DNA from: Rhodoferax sp.
GTDB taxonomy: Bacteria > Pseudomonadota > Gammaproteobacteria > Burkholderiales > Burkholderiaceae_C
DNA: 64,000 nucleotides
Direction of reading: 5' to 3'
NCBI RefSeq assembly: GCF_028688795.1
Contig: NZ_JAQTXM010000022.1
Coordinates: 1 to 64,000 of the forward strand
This document shows positions 26,244 through 37,850 of the stretch, piece after piece. Below the pieces are notes generated by a model that ran no database searches, was not told where the DNA came from, and was given only the letters and a program-made list of their open reading frames with translations. Made by a program: the position numbers and the translations under genes. Each line of letters opens with the position of its first letter. Within the stretch, counting starts at the first letter, position 1.

Positions 26244-28916
26244 ATGACCCAGTTCGCCAAAGAAACCTTGCCCACCAGCCTTGCGGATGAAATGCGCCGC
26301 AGCTACCTCGATTACGCCATGAGCGTGATCGTGGGGCGGGCCCTGCCGGATGCTCGCGACGGCTTGAAACCCGTCCATCGGCGCGTGCTTTTTGCCATGC
26401 ACGAGCTCAATAACGACTGGAACAAGGCTTACAAGAAGTCGGCACGTATCGTCGGCGATGTGATTGGTAAGTATCACCCGCACGGCGACAGCGCGGTATA
26501 TGAAACCATCGTTCGCATGGCGCAGGACTTTTCTTTGCGCCACATGCTGGTGGACGGCCAGGGAAATTTCGGCTCCGTGGACGGCGACAACGCGGCGGCC
26601 ATGCGTTACACCGAAATCCGCATGTCCAAAATTGCCCATGAATTGCTGGCTGATCTGGACAAGGAAACGGTCGACTTCGGCCCCAACTACGACGGTAGCG
26701 AGCACGAACCGCTGGTCATGCCAGCCCGTTTTCCCAACTTGTTGGTGAACGGCTCCTCTGGCATCGCCGTGGGCATGGCTACCAACATTCCGCCACACAA
26801 CCTGAATGAAGTGATTGACGCCTGCCTGCACCTGCTACGCAACCCACAGGCCTCCATCGACGAGCTGATGGAAATCATCCCGGCGCCCGATTTCCCTACG
26901 GCCGGCATCATCTACGGCATCAATGGCGTCAAGGACGGCTACCGCACTGGGCGCGGACGTGTCGTGATGCGCGCCAAATGCCACTTTGAAGACATCGACA
27001 AAGGCCAGCGGCAAGCCATCATCGTGGATGAACTGCCCTACCAGTGCAACAAAAAGACCTTGCAAGAACGCATGGCAGAGTTGGTTCACGAGAAAAAAAT
27101 CGAAGGCATCAGCCACATTCAGGACGAATCCGACAAATCCGGCATGCGCTTGGTGATTGAACTCAAGCGTGGCGAAGTGCCAGAAGTGGTGCTGAACAAC
27201 CTGTACAAGCAGACCCAGCTGCAGGACACCTTTGGCATGAACATGGTGGCCCTGATCAATGGGCAGCCCAAGCTGTGCAATCTGAAAGACCTGCTTGAGG
27301 TGTTCTTGGAGCACCGCCGCGAAGTGGTCACGCGTCGCACCGTATTTAACCTGCGCAAAGCCCGCGAACGTGGTCACGTGCTTGAAGGCCTGGCCGTGGC
27401 GCTGGCCAATATTGACGATTTCATCCGCATCATCCGCGAATCACCCACACCACCGGTCGCCAAATCCGAGTTGATGAGCCGCCCATGGGACAGCAAACTG
27501 GTGCGCGAGATGCTCACCCGCACTCGCGCCGATGGCGGTGTGGTCAATGCTGACGACTACCGCCCCGATGGCCTTGAGCTGCAATACGGCATGGGCAAAG
27601 ATGGCCTGTACCGCTTGTCTGAGACACAAGCACAAGAAATTTTGCAGATGCGACTGCAACGCCTGACCGGTCTGGAGCAAGACAAGATCGTGGCGGAATA
27701 CAAAGAAGTCATGGGCGAGATTGACGACTTTCTGGACATTCTGGCCAAGCCAGAGCGCGTGTCGATCATCATCAGCGAAGAACTGACCGCCATCAAGACC
27801 GAGTTTGGCCAGACCAAGGTTGGTGCGCGTCGCAGCTTGGTGGAGTATTCATCCTTTGACCTGTCCACCGAAGATCTGATCACGCCCACCGACATGGTGG
27901 TGACCTTGAGCCACAGTGGTTACATCAAGAGCCAGCCACTCTCCGAATACCGTGCGCAAAAGCGCGGCGGTCGCGGCAAACAGGCCACGGCCACCAAAGA
28001 AGACGACTGGATCGACCAGCTTTTCATTGCCAACACGCACGACTACATCCTGTGCTTCAGCAACCGCGGCCGCATGTACTGGCTCAAGGTCTGGGAAGTG
28101 CCGCAAGGCTCACGCGGTTCGCGCGGTCGCCCCATCGTCAACATGTTCCCCTTGCAAGAGGGCGAAAAAGTCACCGTGGTGCTGCCGCTCACGGGTGAAA
28201 AACGCAGCTTCCCGGCGGACCAGTATGTGTTCATGGGCACCAGCATGGGCACGGTCAAAAAGACTGCTCTGAATGAATTCAGTAACCCGCGCAAGGCCGG
28301 CATCATTGCCGTTGACCTGGACGACGGCGACTTCCTGATTGGCGCGGCGCTGACCGATGGCCAGCATGATGTGATGTTATTCAGCGATGGTGGTAAAGCC
28401 GTGCGTTTTGATGAGAACGACGTGCGCCCCATGGGCCGCCAGGCACGCGGTGTGCGCGGCATGATGCTTGACGATGGTCAAAGCGTAATAGCCATGCTGG
28501 TGGCCGAAGACGAGACACAAAGTGTGCTCACGGCCACCCAAAACGGTTACGGCAAACGCACCAGCATCGCTGAGTACACGCGCCATGGCCGTGGCACCAA
28601 GGGCATGATCGCCATTCAGCAGTCTGAGCGCAACGGCAAAGTGGTAGCGGCCACCCTGGTGCACGCTGATGACGAAATCATGCTAATCACCGACCGCGGC
28701 GTCTTGGTACGCACCCGGGTCAGTGAAATTCGCGAACTGGGACGCGCCACTCAAGGCGTGACGCTGATCAGCCTAGACGATGGCTCAAAATTGAGCGGTT
28801 TGCAGCGTCTGGTGGAAAACGACGCCATTCCGGCCATCACCGATGCCACCGAGGGCGAGGATGCCACGGATACGCCCACTGACACAGATTCAGCCCCCGA
28901 TGGTGCCGCCGAATAA
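26244..28916 (+). CDS. gyrA: DNA gyrase subunit A
   Basis: This 890-residue subunit cuts and rejoins DNA during supercoiling. The catalytic Tyr122 lies in AAMRYTEIR. The quinolone region reads [10 protein letters not shown] with Ser83 and Glu87, the susceptible-type Ser being kept. The GyrA box appears as QKRGGRGKQ before the C-terminal beta-pinwheel. The last 25 or so residues form an acidic tail ([21 protein letters not shown]), as in other gyrases. The ATG at 26244 gives the usual start ([20 protein letters not shown]). It heads the cluster that continues with serC. Confidence 0.98.
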   Translation: MTQFAKETLPTSLADEMRRSYLDYAMSVIVGRALPDARDGLKPVHRRVLFAMHELNNDWNKAYKKSARIVGDVIGKYHPHGDSAVYETIVRMAQDFSLRHMLVDGQGNFGSVDGDNAAAMRYTEIRMSKIAHELLADLDKETVDFGPNYDGSEHEPLVMPARFPNLLVNGSSGIAVGMATNIPPHNLNEVIDACLHLLRNPQASIDELMEIIPAPDFPTAGIIYGINGVKDGYRTGRGRVVMRAKCHFEDIDKGQRQAIIVDELPYQCNKKTLQERMAELVHEKKIEGISHIQDESDKSGMRLVIELKRGEVPEVVLNNLYKQTQLQDTFGMNMVALINGQPKLCNLKDLLEVFLEHRREVVTRRTVFNLRKARERGHVLEGLAVALANIDDFIRIIRESPTPPVAKSELMSRPWDSKLVREMLTRTRADGGVVNADDYRPDGLELQYGMGKDGLYRLSETQAQEILQMRLQRLTGLEQDKIVAEYKEVMGEIDDFLDILAKPERVSIIISEELTAIKTEFGQTKVGARRSLVEYSSFDLSTEDLITPTDMVVTLSHSGYIKSQPLSEYRAQKRGGRGKQATATKEDDWIDQLFIANTHDYILCFSNRGRMYWLKVWEVPQGSRGSRGRPIVNMFPLQEGEKVTVVLPLTGEKRSFPADQYVFMGTSMGTVKKTALNEFSNPRKAGIIAVDLDDGDFLIGAALTDGQHDVMLFSDGGKAVRFDENDVRPMGRQARGVRGMMLDDGQSVIAMLVAEDETQSVLTATQNGYGKRTSIAEYTRHGRGTKGMIAIQQSERNGKVVAATLVHADDEIMLITDRGVLVRTRVSEIRELGRATQGVTLISLDDGSKLSGLQRLVENDAIPAITDATEGEDATDTPTDTDSAPDGAAE

Positions 28917-28920
28917 TTGC

Positions 28921-28980
28921 TATATTTAATATAGCTGCTTGTGCTTTATATGCAAGGGCTAGAGCCTGATTTCTTATAAA
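28921..28980 (+). repeat. AT-rich palindromic repeat, copy R2
   Basis: Left arm ATATAGCTGCTTGTGCTTTA, right arm AAGGGCTAGAGCCTGATTTC. It fills the 75-base gap between gyrA and serC. Confidence 0.75.
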
Positions 28981-28991
28981 TTATCATAACC

Positions 28992-30080
28992 ATGCGACCT
29001 TATAATTTTTCTGCCGGCCCGGCTGTGATGCCCGACGAGGTGCTGCGCCAAGCCGCTGCCGACATGCTCGATTGGCATGGCAGTGGCATGGGCGTGATGG
29101 AAATGAGCCACCGCGGCAAAGAGTTTGGCCAGATTTATGCAGAAGCCCAGGCTGACCTGCGTGAACTGCTGGCCGTGCCTGCGAACTTCCAATTGCTGTT
29201 CATGCAGGGCGGCGGTCTGGCTGAAAACGCCATCGTGCCGCTGAACCTTTCCCGCGGCGAAACCGCCGACTTTGTCGTTACCGGCAGTTGGAGTCAAAAA
29301 TCCTACGCTGAAGCCGCCAAATACTGCTCCGCGCACCTTGCTGCCAGCACCAAGGCCGATGGCCACACCACCCTCATCGATCCTGCTAGTTGGCAACTCA
29401 GCCGCAAGCCTGCCTACGTGCACATTTGCTCTAACGAAACCATCAATGGCGTCGAGTATCAGGAATTGCCTGACCTGAAAGCCCTGGGCTGCGATGCCCC
29501 ACTGGTGATTGATTTTTCGTCCCACGTGGCCTCGCGCCCGGTGGACTGGTCCCGCGTGGGCCTGGCCTTTGGCGGCGCGCAAAAAAACCTCGGACCTGCC
29601 GGCCTGACCTTGGTGGCCGTGCGTGACGACCTGCTGGACCTTGCCCTGGCCATTTGCCCCAGCGCCTTTAATTACAAGACCGTGGCCGACAACCAGTCGA
29701 TGTACAACACGCCGCCAACGTATTCCATTTACATCGCAGGGCTGGTGTTCAAGTGGCTCAAGGCGCAAGGCGGCATTGCGGCGGTCGAGGCGCGCAACAT
29801 CGCCAAGGCGAGCTTGCTTTACCAGGCCATCGACAGTTCTTCCCTGTATGTCAACCGGGTGGCCAAAAACTGCCGTTCACGCATGAATGTGCCGTTTTAC
29901 CTGCGTGATGAGGGCCTCAACGAGGCTTTCCTGGCGGGTGCCCGCGAACACAATCTACTGCAACTCAAGGGCCACAAGTCGGTAGGTGGCATGCGAGCCA
30001 GCATTTACAACGCCATGTCGCTTGATGGCGTGCAAGCGCTGGTCACTTACATGCGCGACTTTGAAGTGCAACGTGGCTAA
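28992..30080 (+). CDS. serC: Phosphoserine aminotransferase
   Basis: This 362-residue PLP enzyme makes 3-phosphoserine and also serves pyridoxine synthesis. The N-terminus [17 protein letters not shown] is diagnostic, and the PLP lysine lies in [24 protein letters not shown] near the C-terminus is the substrate-phosphate region. It lies between gyrA and pheA as in many betaproteobacteria. The leader between gyrA and serC is largely the repeat R2. Confidence 0.97.
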   Translation: MRPYNFSAGPAVMPDEVLRQAAADMLDWHGSGMGVMEMSHRGKEFGQIYAEAQADLRELLAVPANFQLLFMQGGGLAENAIVPLNLSRGETADFVVTGSWSQKSYAEAAKYCSAHLAASTKADGHTTLIDPASWQLSRKPAYVHICSNETINGVEYQELPDLKALGCDAPLVIDFSSHVASRPVDWSRVGLAFGGAQKNLGPAGLTLVAVRDDLLDLALAICPSAFNYKTVADNQSMYNTPPTYSIYIAGLVFKWLKAQGGIAAVEARNIAKASLLYQAIDSSSLYVNRVAKNCRSRMNVPFYLRDEGLNEAFLAGAREHNLLQLKGHKSVGGMRASIYNAMSLDGVQALVTYMRDFEVQRG

Positions 30081-30138
30081 TGGCATGAGTTGCCACACCT
30101 CGCTCGCATTGACGATTACTCTTTCACGTTAACTTGCC

Positions 30139-31221
30139 ATGGCCAAAACCCTTGCTGAGCTGCGCGTCGCCATCGACGCGCTTGATCTGGACCTGCTGAC
30201 CTTGCTCAACCAGCGTGCCAATCTGGCCCACGAGGTGGGCGAGATCAAGCGCATTGACGGCTCGGCCGTGTTTCGCCCGGACCGCGAAACCCAGGTGATT
30301 GCCAACCTGCAGTCACACAACGGCGGCCCCCTTAAAGACCAGAGTTTGAGCTTGATCTGGCGTGAAATCATGTCAGCCTGTCGCGCCCTTGAAGCGCCAC
30401 AGCGGGTGGCCTACTTAGGGCCTGCGGGCACTTTCAGCGAGCAGGCGGCCATCCAGTTCTTTGGCGGCAGCATGTCCCGCGTGTTGTGCGTCAGCATTGA
30501 TGAGGTGTTTCGCGCCACCGCCGCGGGCAGTGCCGAATTTGGCGTGGTGCCGATTGAAAATTCGTCGGAGGGCGTGATTTCACGCTCGCTGGATTTGCTG
30601 CTCAACTCGCCGCTGCACATCATCGGTGAAACCAGTTTTCTGGTGCGGCACAACCTGCTGCGCCTGGAGCCATCGCTGCACGACATCGAAGCGGTCTATG
30701 CCCACCCGCAAGCCCTGGCGCAGTGCCAAGACTGGCTTACCACGCACCTGCCGAACGCCGAACGACGGGCTGCGGCCAGCAATGCTGAAGGCGCAAGGCT
30801 TGCCGCCACCAATCCGGCCTGGGCCGCCATAGCCAGCGAGAAAGCTGGCAGCGAGTTCGGCCTGCACATTGCCTCCTACGCGATTCAGGACGACGCCTTC
30901 AACCGCACCCGCTTTGCCGTCATTTGCCTGCCGCAAACACTAGCCGCGCCGCAAGCCACTGGCAACGATTGCGTCAGCCTGATTGTGTCGGTGACGAACC
31001 GGCCGGGTGCCGTTCATGACCTGCTGGTGCCACTCAAGAAACACGGCGTGTCCATGACCCGCTTTGAGTCACGCCCGGCGCGCTCCGGCCAGTGGGAATA
31101 CTATTTTTACATCGACCTGGCGGGACATCCGTCACAACCCAACGTGCAGGCGGCGCTGGAAGAATTGCGCAGTTTGTGCGCGTTTTACAAAGTGCTTGGC
31201 ACCTACCCGGTAGCTGAATGA
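30139..31221 (+). CDS. pheA: Chorismate mutase / prephenate dehydratase
   Basis: This 360-residue bifunctional P-protein starts phenylalanine synthesis. Residues 1-90 are an AroQ chorismate mutase (LRVAIDALDLDLLTLLNQRA), about 95-270 the prephenate dehydratase (YLGPAGTFSEQAA; catalytic TRF in NRTRFAVI), and about 280-360 an ACT domain for feedback by phenylalanine (RPGAVHDLLVPLKKHGVSMTR, then ESRPAR). It overlaps tyrA by 4 bases (ATGA). Confidence 0.96.
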   Translation: MAKTLAELRVAIDALDLDLLTLLNQRANLAHEVGEIKRIDGSAVFRPDRETQVIANLQSHNGGPLKDQSLSLIWREIMSACRALEAPQRVAYLGPAGTFSEQAAIQFFGGSMSRVLCVSIDEVFRATAAGSAEFGVVPIENSSEGVISRSLDLLLNSPLHIIGETSFLVRHNLLRLEPSLHDIEAVYAHPQALAQCQDWLTTHLPNAERRAAASNAEGARLAATNPAWAAIASEKAGSEFGLHIASYAIQDDAFNRTRFAVICLPQTLAAPQATGNDCVSLIVSVTNRPGAVHDLLVPLKKHGVSMTRFESRPARSGQWEYYFYIDLAGHPSQPNVQAALEELRSLCAFYKVLGTYPVAE

Positions 31222-32099
31222 TGTTTGAGCAACTCGGGCTGATTGGCTGCGGCCTGATGGGTGGTTCTTTCGCCCTGGCGATGAAACGCGCCGGGCTGGT
31301 CAAACGGGTTGTGGGCTACAGCAAATCACCGTCAACCACCGAGCGCGCCCGGGCCATGGGCGTGATTGATGTGGAGGCGCCGTCGGCACTGCTGGCAGTC
31401 TCGGGTGCCGACATCGTGCTGATCGCGGTGCCGGTGGCATCCACCGAGGCCACGCTGAAATCCATCAAACACATGGTCACGCCGCAAATGCTGATCATGG
31501 ACGTAGGCTCGACCAAGGGCGATGTGACTGAGGCCGGGCGGCGCGCATTGCGCGAACAAATCGGCTCGTTCGTGCCAGCCCACCCGATTGCTGGCAAAGA
31601 ACGCGCCGGTGTCGAGCATGCCGATGCCGACCTCTACAACGGGTGCCATGTCATCCTGACGCCAAATGAGCGCACGCTCACCGCGCAACTCAAACAGGCA
31701 CAAGCCGTCTGGACGGCGCTGGGCTGCAAGGTGCTGCAAATGTCGCCCGAATCGCACGATGCCACCTTTGCCGCAGTCAGCCATCTGCCGCACCTGTTGG
31801 CATTTGCCTTGATGAATTCAGTCGTCACACAACCGCAGGGAGCAGAATTTCTATCCTTGGCCGGGCCAGGTTTTCGGGACTTCACCCGCATTGCCGCCAG
31901 CGACCCGAATGTCTGGCGCGACATCTTGCTAGCCAACCGCCAGGAGTTACTGACGCAAAGCGAGCTATTTCGCGCCCAATTACAAGCCTTTGAAACCTTG
32001 ATGGCGAGCGGCGACGCGCGAGCCATCGAGACCATGATTGAACAAGCCAGCACGGCACGTGCCCAGTGGCAAATGACACAACTCCCCAAACCATGCTGA
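31218..32099 (+). CDS. tyrA: Prephenate dehydrogenase
   Basis: This 293-residue enzyme oxidises prephenate to 4-hydroxyphenylpyruvate in tyrosine synthesis. It has an NAD-binding glycine motif ([19 protein letters not shown]), the block DVGSTKGDV and the catalytic [10 protein letters not shown]. Two adjacent ATG codons at 31218 and 31221 could both serve. It overlaps pheA upstream and aroA downstream by a few bases each, so all three are translationally coupled. Confidence 0.95.
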   Translation: MMFEQLGLIGCGLMGGSFALAMKRAGLVKRVVGYSKSPSTTERARAMGVIDVEAPSALLAVSGADIVLIAVPVASTEATLKSIKHMVTPQMLIMDVGSTKGDVTEAGRRALREQIGSFVPAHPIAGKERAGVEHADADLYNGCHVILTPNERTLTAQLKQAQAVWTALGCKVLQMSPESHDATFAAVSHLPHLLAFALMNSVVTQPQGAEFLSLAGPGFRDFTRIAASDPNVWRDILLANRQELLTQSELFRAQLQAFETLMASGDARAIETMIEQASTARAQWQMTQLPKPC

Positions 32100-34090
32100 C
32101 CACCGCGTTCATTGACCTGCCGCCCCTGCAATCAGCCGGTGGCACCATCACTTTGCCAGGCTCCAAGAGCATCTCAAACCGTGTGCTGTTGCTGGCGGCC
32201 TTGTGCCAGGGCCGCACCACCTTGCACGATGTGCTGGACTCTGACGACACGCGGGTCATGCTGACCGCCCTGCGCGCTTTAGGCTGCAACATCGAGCAGT
32301 CCGGCAACAGCGTGACCATTGACGGTTTTGGCGGACAGCCCAAACAAAAAGAAGCCAAGCTGTTCATGGGCAACGCCGGCACCGCCATTCGGCCCCTGAC
32401 GGCGGCACTGGCCCTGATGGGCGGCAGCTATGAGCTCAGTGGCATCCCGCGCATGCACGAGCGCCCGATTGGTGACTTGGTAGACGCCCTGCGCCAACTC
32501 GGTTGCCAGATTGACTACACCGGACAAGACGGCTACCCCCCGCTGCACATTGGTACGCCACAGGTGGCGATCAACGCCCCAATCAGGGTTCGCGGCGATG
32601 TCTCAAGCCAGTTCCTGACCGCCTTGCTGATGACCTTGCCACTGGTGGCCAAACAGGACATCGTGATTGACGTGGTGGGTGAATTGATTTCGCGACCCTA
32701 CATTGAGATCACCCTGAACCTGCTGGCACGCTTTGGCATTCAGGTGAAGCGAGAGGGATGGCAACGCTTCACCATCCCGATGGGTAGCAACTACCAGTCA
32801 CCAGGCACTTTGCATGTTGAGGCCGACGCCTCTTCCGCTAGCTATTTCATAGCTCTTGGCGCAATAGCAACGGGGGCTACAGACCAAAAAAGCATAAAGA
32901 TTTTGGGTTTGGGTGCCGACTCGATCCAAGGTGACATTCGTTTCATGGAAGCCGCAACAGCCATGGGGGCACACATCACGAGTGGCGCCAACTGGTTGGA
33001 GGTGTCAAAAGGCAGCTGGCCGCTCAAAGCCATTGACCTGGACTGCAACCACATCCCCGATGCGGCCATGACACTGGCTGTGATGGCCCTGTATGCCCAA
33101 GGCACCACCACGTTGCGCAACATCGCCAGTTGGCGCGTCAAGGAGACCGACCGGATTGCCGCCATGGCCTGTGAATTGCGCAAACTGGGCGCCACGGTAA
33201 TCGAAGGCGCAGACTTCATTCAAATCACACCACCCGCCAGCGTCCAAAATTGGTGCGCCGCCAGCATCCACACCTATGACGACCACCGCATGGCCATGTG
33301 TTTTTCGCTGGCAGCCTTTAACCCAGCAGGCTTACCGGTGCGCATTGAAGACCCAAAATGCGTTGCCAAGACCTACCCAGACTACTTTGAAGCCCTGTTT
33401 TCCTTGGTGAAAACCGAACGACAGCACATTCCTGTGATCTGTGTCGACGGCCCCACGGCCTCTGGCAAGGGAACCTTGGCCGCGCAGTTAGCTAGCCAAC
33501 TAGGCTACCACCTGCTTGACTCTGGGGCACTTTACCGCATCACCGCATTGGCGGCCACACAAGCCCAGCTGCCGCTGGATGCCGACAACGAGGACGCGAT
33601 TGCCGCCTTGGCTGGGCAATTGCAGATTGAATTCAGGGACGATAAAGTGCGCCTCGGCGGCCTGGATGTAACCGAGACCATCCGCACCGAAGCCATGGGC
33701 ATGAACGCCTCCAAAGTATCCGCCCTGCCCAAGGTGCGGGCGGCGTTGATTGGCCTGCAGCACAGCTTTCGGCGTGTACCGGGCTTGGTGGCTGACGGCC
33801 GTGACATGGGCAGCGTGATCTTTCCCGACGCTCAGCTGAAGGTATTTTTGACCGCCAGCGCCGCGCATCGGGCGCAAAGGCGCTTCAGTCAGTTGATTTC
33901 AAAAGGAAATGCAACTACACTCGACAGTCTTCGCGCGGATCTGGAAGCACGCGACGCCCGGGACATGTCCCGAAGCGTGGCACCTCTCAAACCCGCAGCT
34001 GACGCCAAGCTCCTGGACAATTCGGATCTATCAATTGAAAAATCGGTAGATCTTGTTTTAACCTGGTGGCAAGGCAAACAGCCCTTTTGA
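32093..34090 (+). CDS. aroA: EPSP synthase fused to cytidylate kinase
   Basis: This 665-residue fusion carries AroA (about 5-440: [49 protein letters not shown]), the sixth shikimate-pathway step, followed after a very short joint by cytidylate kinase (about 445-660: [43 protein letters not shown]). In most bacteria these are adjacent separate genes. The ATG at 32093 overlaps the tyrA stop; a GTG at 32066 is less likely. Repeat copy R3 lies in the AroA part, encoding the residues after the conserved DASSASYF and adding about five residues relative to E. coli AroA as I recall it. Both halves keep their catalytic motifs. Confidence 0.96.
   Translation: MLTTAFIDLPPLQSAGGTITLPGSKSISNRVLLLAALCQGRTTLHDVLDSDDTRVMLTALRALGCNIEQSGNSVTIDGFGGQPKQKEAKLFMGNAGTAIRPLTAALALMGGSYELSGIPRMHERPIGDLVDALRQLGCQIDYTGQDGYPPLHIGTPQVAINAPIRVRGDVSSQFLTALLMTLPLVAKQDIVIDVVGELISRPYIEITLNLLARFGIQVKREGWQRFTIPMGSNYQSPGTLHVEADASSASYFIALGAIATGATDQKSIKILGLGADSIQGDIRFMEAATAMGAHITSGANWLEVSKGSWPLKAIDLDCNHIPDAAMTLAVMALYAQGTTTLRNIASWRVKETDRIAAMACELRKLGATVIEGADFIQITPPASVQNWCAASIHTYDDHRMAMCFSLAAFNPAGLPVRIEDPKCVAKTYPDYFEALFSLVKTERQHIPVICVDGPTASGKGTLAAQLASQLGYHLLDSGALYRITALAATQAQLPLDADNEDAIAALAGQLQIEFRDDKVRLGGLDVTETIRTEAMGMNASKVSALPKVRAALIGLQHSFRRVPGLVADGRDMGSVIFPDAQLKVFLTASAAHRAQRRFSQLISKGNATTLDSLRADLEARDARDMSRSVAPLKPAADAKLLDNSDLSIEKSVDLVLTWWQGKQPF
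32845..32893 (+). repeat. Palindromic repeat copy R3, inside aroA
   Basis: The plus strand reads CATAGCTCTTGGCGCAATAG then CAACGGGGGCTACAGACCAA. It aligns without gaps over about 40 bases with copy R9, sharing ATAGCT, GCGC and CGGGGGCTACAG. In the AroA frame it encodes [16 protein letters not shown], similar to the peptides given by R8 and R9. Confidence 0.6.
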
Positions 34091-34260
34091 CAATTCGTTT
34101 TGAAGAGTCTCAAGGGCTAAACCGCAAGGGCTGACTCCTTTGCACCCGGCCCTCATCTGCCTTCTCGCGCTGCTCAAGCGCACCGCAAATGAGGTTCAAA
34201 AAAATCGTAACCCCACGGGTCAAACCGTGAAATAACCTGCGCTTAACACCGCATCAAAAC

Positions 34261-35943
34261 ATGTCCGAATCTTTTGCCGCCCTATTTGAAGAGTCCTTGA
34301 CACGCACAGAAATGCGTCCCGGTGAAGTGATCACTGCTGAAGTGGTCCGTATCGAACACAGCTTTGTGGTCGTCAACGCTGGCCTCAAGTCTGAAGCCTA
34401 CGTGCCACTGGAAGAGTTCAAGAACGATCAGGGCGAAACCGAAGTGCAAGTGGGCGACTTCGTGTCGGTGGCCATTGGCTCTATCGAAAACGGCTACGGC
34501 GACACCATTCTGAGCCGTGACACCGCCAAGCGTCTGGCTTCCTGGATGGCCCTTGAAAAGGCCCTGGAAACTGGCGAATTTGTCACTGGTCAAACCAGCG
34601 GCAAGGTCAAGGGCGGCCTGACCGTGTTGGTCAACGGCATCCGCGCCTTCTTGCCAGGTTCACTGGTTGACACCCGTCCGACCAAAGACCTGTCACCGTA
34701 CGAAAACAAGACCCTTGAATTCAAGGTCATTAAGCTCGACCGCAAGCGCAACAACGTCGTGTTGTCTCGCCGTGCTGTTGTTGAGGCATCCATGGGCGAA
34801 GAGCGCAGCAAGCTGATGAACACGCTGAAAGAAGGCGCGATTGTTCAGGGCGTGGTCAAGAACATCACCGAATACGGCGCATTTGTGGACCTGGGCGGTA
34901 TCGACGGCCTGCTGCACATCACCGACATGGCTTGGCGTCGTGTCCGTCACCCATCTGAAGTGGTGACTGCTGGCCAGGAAATCACTGCCAAGATCCTGAA
35001 ATTTGACACCGAGAAAAACCGCGTGTCTCTGGGTCTGAAGCAAATGGGTGATGACCCTTGGATGGGCGTGAACCGCCGTTACCCCCAAGGTACACGCATG
35101 TTTGGAAAGATCACCAACATCGCCGACTACGGCGCATTTGTGGAACTGGAACCCGGCATCGAAGGTTTGGTCCACGTGTCTGAAATGGACTGGACCAACA
35201 AGAACGTGGCACCCGCCAAGATCGTTGCCCTGGGTGACGAAGTCGAAGTCATGGTTCTGGAAATCGACGAAGACAAACGCCGCATCTCCTTGGGCATGAA
35301 GCAATGCAAGGCCAACCCATGGCAAGAATTTGCTCAAAACACCAAGCGCGGCGACCGCGTTAAGGGCCCGATCAAATCCATCACCGACTTCGGCGTGTTC
35401 GTCGGCTTGGCTGCTGGCATTGATGGCCTGGTGCACTTGTCTGACTTGTCCTGGAACGAACCCGGCGAAGCCGCTGTGCGCGAGTACAAAAAGGGCCAGG
35501 AAGTTGAAGCGCTGGTGCTGGCTGTGGACGTGGACCGCGAACGCATCTCCCTGGGTATCAAGCAGTTGGATTCCGACCCGTTCACCACCTTTGCCACCAT
35601 CAATGACAAGGGTCAAGTGGTTACCGGCAAGGTCAAGACCGTGGATGCTAAGGGCGCTGAAATCGACCTCGGCGACGACATCATCGGCTACCTGCGCGCC
35701 AGCGAAATCTCCCGTGACCGCGTGGAAGATGCCCGCAACGTGCTCAAGGAAGGTGACGAAGTTACTGCCGTGGTTGTCAATGTAGATCGCAAGACCCGCA
35801 ACATCCAGTTGTCCATCAAGGCCAAGGACGCCGCTGATCAGAACGAAGCCATGGCATCGCTCACGCAGCAATCGTCTCGCGAAAATGCTGGCACCACCAG
35901 CCTGGGCGCTTTGTTGCGCGCCAAGCTCGACAACAACAACTAA
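34261..35943 (+). CDS. rpsA: 30S ribosomal protein S1
   Basis: This 560-residue protein contains six S1 RNA-binding domains with recurring blocks such as [41 protein letters not shown] and [21 protein letters not shown]. It brings mRNA to the 30S subunit. The start, [21 protein letters not shown], is typical. It follows the cmk part of the fusion after 170 bases and is followed by an intrinsic terminator before ihfB. Confidence 0.98.
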   Translation: MSESFAALFEESLTRTEMRPGEVITAEVVRIEHSFVVVNAGLKSEAYVPLEEFKNDQGETEVQVGDFVSVAIGSIENGYGDTILSRDTAKRLASWMALEKALETGEFVTGQTSGKVKGGLTVLVNGIRAFLPGSLVDTRPTKDLSPYENKTLEFKVIKLDRKRNNVVLSRRAVVEASMGEERSKLMNTLKEGAIVQGVVKNITEYGAFVDLGGIDGLLHITDMAWRRVRHPSEVVTAGQEITAKILKFDTEKNRVSLGLKQMGDDPWMGVNRRYPQGTRMFGKITNIADYGAFVELEPGIEGLVHVSEMDWTNKNVAPAKIVALGDEVEVMVLEIDEDKRRISLGMKQCKANPWQEFAQNTKRGDRVKGPIKSITDFGVFVGLAAGIDGLVHLSDLSWNEPGEAAVREYKKGQEVEALVLAVDVDRERISLGIKQLDSDPFTTFATINDKGQVVTGKVKTVDAKGAEIDLGDDIIGYLRASEISRDRVEDARNVLKEGDEVTAVVVNVDRKTRNIQLSIKAKDAADQNEAMASLTQQSSRENAGTTSLGALLRAKLDNNN

Positions 35944-35967
35944 TTTATTGTTGTCAGCCTGAACAAA

Positions 35968-36000
35968 CGACCGGTTGCCCTGTGCACCGGTCGTTTTTTT
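35968..36000 (+). terminator. Intrinsic terminator after rpsA
   Basis: Stem CGACCGGT / ACCGGTCG with a ten-base loop followed by seven T, 25 bases after the rpsA stop. Confidence 0.9.
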
Positions 36001-36025
36001 CTTAAGTTTTTGATCCGAAAAAATA

Positions 36026-36337
36026 ATGACTCGCTCAGACCTCGTTGAAGAACTTGCCGCACGGTTTGCACAACTGACGCAACGGGATGCCGAGTTTGCT
36101 GTCAAGGCGATTCTGGATGCGATGAACGACGCCTTGGTACGTGGCCACCGCATTGAAATTCGTGGGTTTGGCAGTTTTTCTGTCAACCACCGCCAACCGC
36201 GCATGGGCCGCAATCCGCGCAGCGGCGAGAGCGTGGCCATCCCCGAAAAACGGGTGCCGCATTTCAAGCCTGGCAAGGCATTGCGCCAAGCCGTTGACCT
36301 ACGCACGGATGAGTTGGAACAATCTGCCAAGCCGTAG
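36026..36337 (+). CDS. ihfB: Integration host factor subunit beta
   Basis: This 103-residue HU/IHF-family protein bends DNA as a heterodimer with IhfA. The block [22 protein letters not shown] contains the DNA-binding arm, and the N-terminus [16 protein letters not shown] is typical of IhfB. Its place between rpsA and lapA matches the standard gene order. Confidence 0.95.
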   Translation: MTRSDLVEELAARFAQLTQRDAEFAVKAILDAMNDALVRGHRIEIRGFGSFSVNHRQPRMGRNPRSGESVAIPEKRVPHFKPGKALRQAVDLRTDELEQSAKP

Positions 36338-36400
36338 TTTGACAATCAATAGACCAGCAGATGCCCAGCGGTAAAATCGCAAGGCCACTGGGGAATACAA

Positions 36401-36709
36401 ATGAAACACATACTGTGGTTGCTTAAGTCGGTACTTAAAGCAGCCATTTTTTTTACCCTGTTTGCCTTCGCGCTGAACAACCAGCAAGACACCACTGTGC
36501 ACTTTTTCTTTGGCAACCAATGGCGTGCGCCACAGGTGCTGGTCGTGCTGAGCGCATTCGCCGTCGGTGTGGCGGTGGGCGTGTTTGGTATGTTGCCTCG
36601 ATGGTTGCGCCAGCGTGCGCCGGCACGCCCTGCCGAAACGGCAAGCCAAGACACCAATGCGTCACCCGCTCCTCAAACTGGTGCACCCAGTTACGCCGAT
36701 GGAATTTAG
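36401..36709 (+). CDS. LapA-family inner-membrane protein
   Basis: This 102-residue protein has two hydrophobic helices (about 8-28 and 43-65) separated by NNQQDTTVHFFFGNQWRAP, the LapA/DUF1049 pattern, and a soluble Ala/Pro/Gln-rich tail. With LapB it belongs to the system that tunes LPS assembly. Its stop overlaps the lapB start by 11 bases. Confidence 0.88.
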   Translation: MKHILWLLKSVLKAAIFFTLFAFALNNQQDTTVHFFFGNQWRAPQVLVVLSAFAVGVAVGVFGMLPRWLRQRAPARPAETASQDTNASPAPQTGAPSYADGI

Positions 36710-37850
36710 CCTGAGCTGGATCTTGCTGGGGCTGCCACTGGTGTTCATTCTGGGATGGGGGGCCTCGCGATTCGATCTGCGGCAAATTCGCCTGGAAAAC
36801 CATCAGGCGCCTAAAGCGTATTTCAAAGGACTGAATTTTTTGCTCAACGAGCAGCAAGACCAGGCCATTGATGCCTTCATTGAGGCGGTACAAAACGACC
36901 CTGACACCTCGGAACTGCACTTTGCCTTGGGCAACTTGTTTCGTCGCCGTGGCGAGTACGAGCGGGCCGTGCGTGTGCACCAACACCTGTTATCGCGCGG
37001 TGACATCAGCCAGGCCGATCGGCAACGTGCCCAACACGCGTTGGCACTGGACTACCTCAAAGCGGGTTTGCTGGACCGGGCCGAAGAAGCCTTGCTCAAA
37101 CTTGAGGGTACGCCCTTTGAAGCCCAGGCACGACTGGCCTTGCTCGCCAACTATGAGCGCAGCCGTGACTGGGCACTGGCCGCGCAGGTTGCAGAAAAAT
37201 TGGAACGTGCCGGGCAAGGCAACTTCAGCCCCAGGTTAGCCCACTACCTGTGCGAACAGGCAGCCACCCTTGCCACTCAAGGCGACTTGGACGCCGCCAC
37301 ACAATTGCTACGGCAAGCCATCGTAATGGCACCCGAGGCCGCCCGTGCGCAAATGGACCTGGCCCACTTGCTGGACAAGAAAGGCGATGCCGACAAGGCA
37401 TGGCAAACCCTGTTGGACGCTTTGGGCGCCTCACCTTCTGCCATTCCCTTGATTGCGCAGCCCCTGGCTGACCTGGCGCTACGCACCGGACACGTCGAAG
37501 AAACCTGCGCGCAACTGCAAGCGCTGTACGCCAGCAACCCGTCGCTGGACGTGCTGGATGCCATCGTGACGCTTTCCAGCGCAAATGCCAGCACCAGCGC
37601 CCGAGACTGGTACGCCCGCCATCTGGAGAAAGAGCCTTCGCTGGTGGCAGCCACCAAATGGATTGCCGGCGAAAAGCTGGAGCATGAGCAGTTTCACCCC
37701 CAAGTGCAGCGAGCCCTGGACCACGCCACCAAACCCCTGCTGCGTTACCGCTGTGCCGCCTGCGGCTTTGAAGCCGTGCAACATTTTTGGCAATGTCCCG
37801 GCTGTCAAGCCTGGGACAGCTACCCAGCCCGACGAGTGGAAGAGTTATGA
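36699..37850 (+). CDS. lapB: LPS assembly protein LapB
   Basis: This 383-residue protein has an N-terminal membrane anchor (FSLSWILLGLPLVFILGWGAS), a series of TPR repeats at about 35-340, and a C-terminal rubredoxin-like zinc module (YRCAACGFEAVQHFWQCPGC). LapB (YciM) controls LpxC turnover and LPS assembly at the inner membrane. The ATG at 36699 is chosen because it precedes the anchor; a start at 36567 would run through lapA. Its stop overlaps the rfaE1 start (ATGA). Confidence 0.92.
   Translation: MEFSLSWILLGLPLVFILGWGASRFDLRQIRLENHQAPKAYFKGLNFLLNEQQDQAIDAFIEAVQNDPDTSELHFALGNLFRRRGEYERAVRVHQHLLSRGDISQADRQRAQHALALDYLKAGLLDRAEEALLKLEGTPFEAQARLALLANYERSRDWALAAQVAEKLERAGQGNFSPRLAHYLCEQAATLATQGDLDAATQLLRQAIVMAPEAARAQMDLAHLLDKKGDADKAWQTLLDALGASPSAIPLIAQPLADLALRTGHVEETCAQLQALYASNPSLDVLDAIVTLSSANASTSARDWYARHLEKEPSLVAATKWIAGEKLEHEQFHPQVQRALDHATKPLLRYRCAACGFEAVQHFWQCPGCQAWDSYPARRVEEL

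Noticed and set aside
34693..36345. A 550-codon open frame on the minus strand opposite rpsA and ihfB
   Set aside because: It mirrors the strong codon bias of rpsA; the repetitive His/Phe-rich product is the antisense of S1 repeats.
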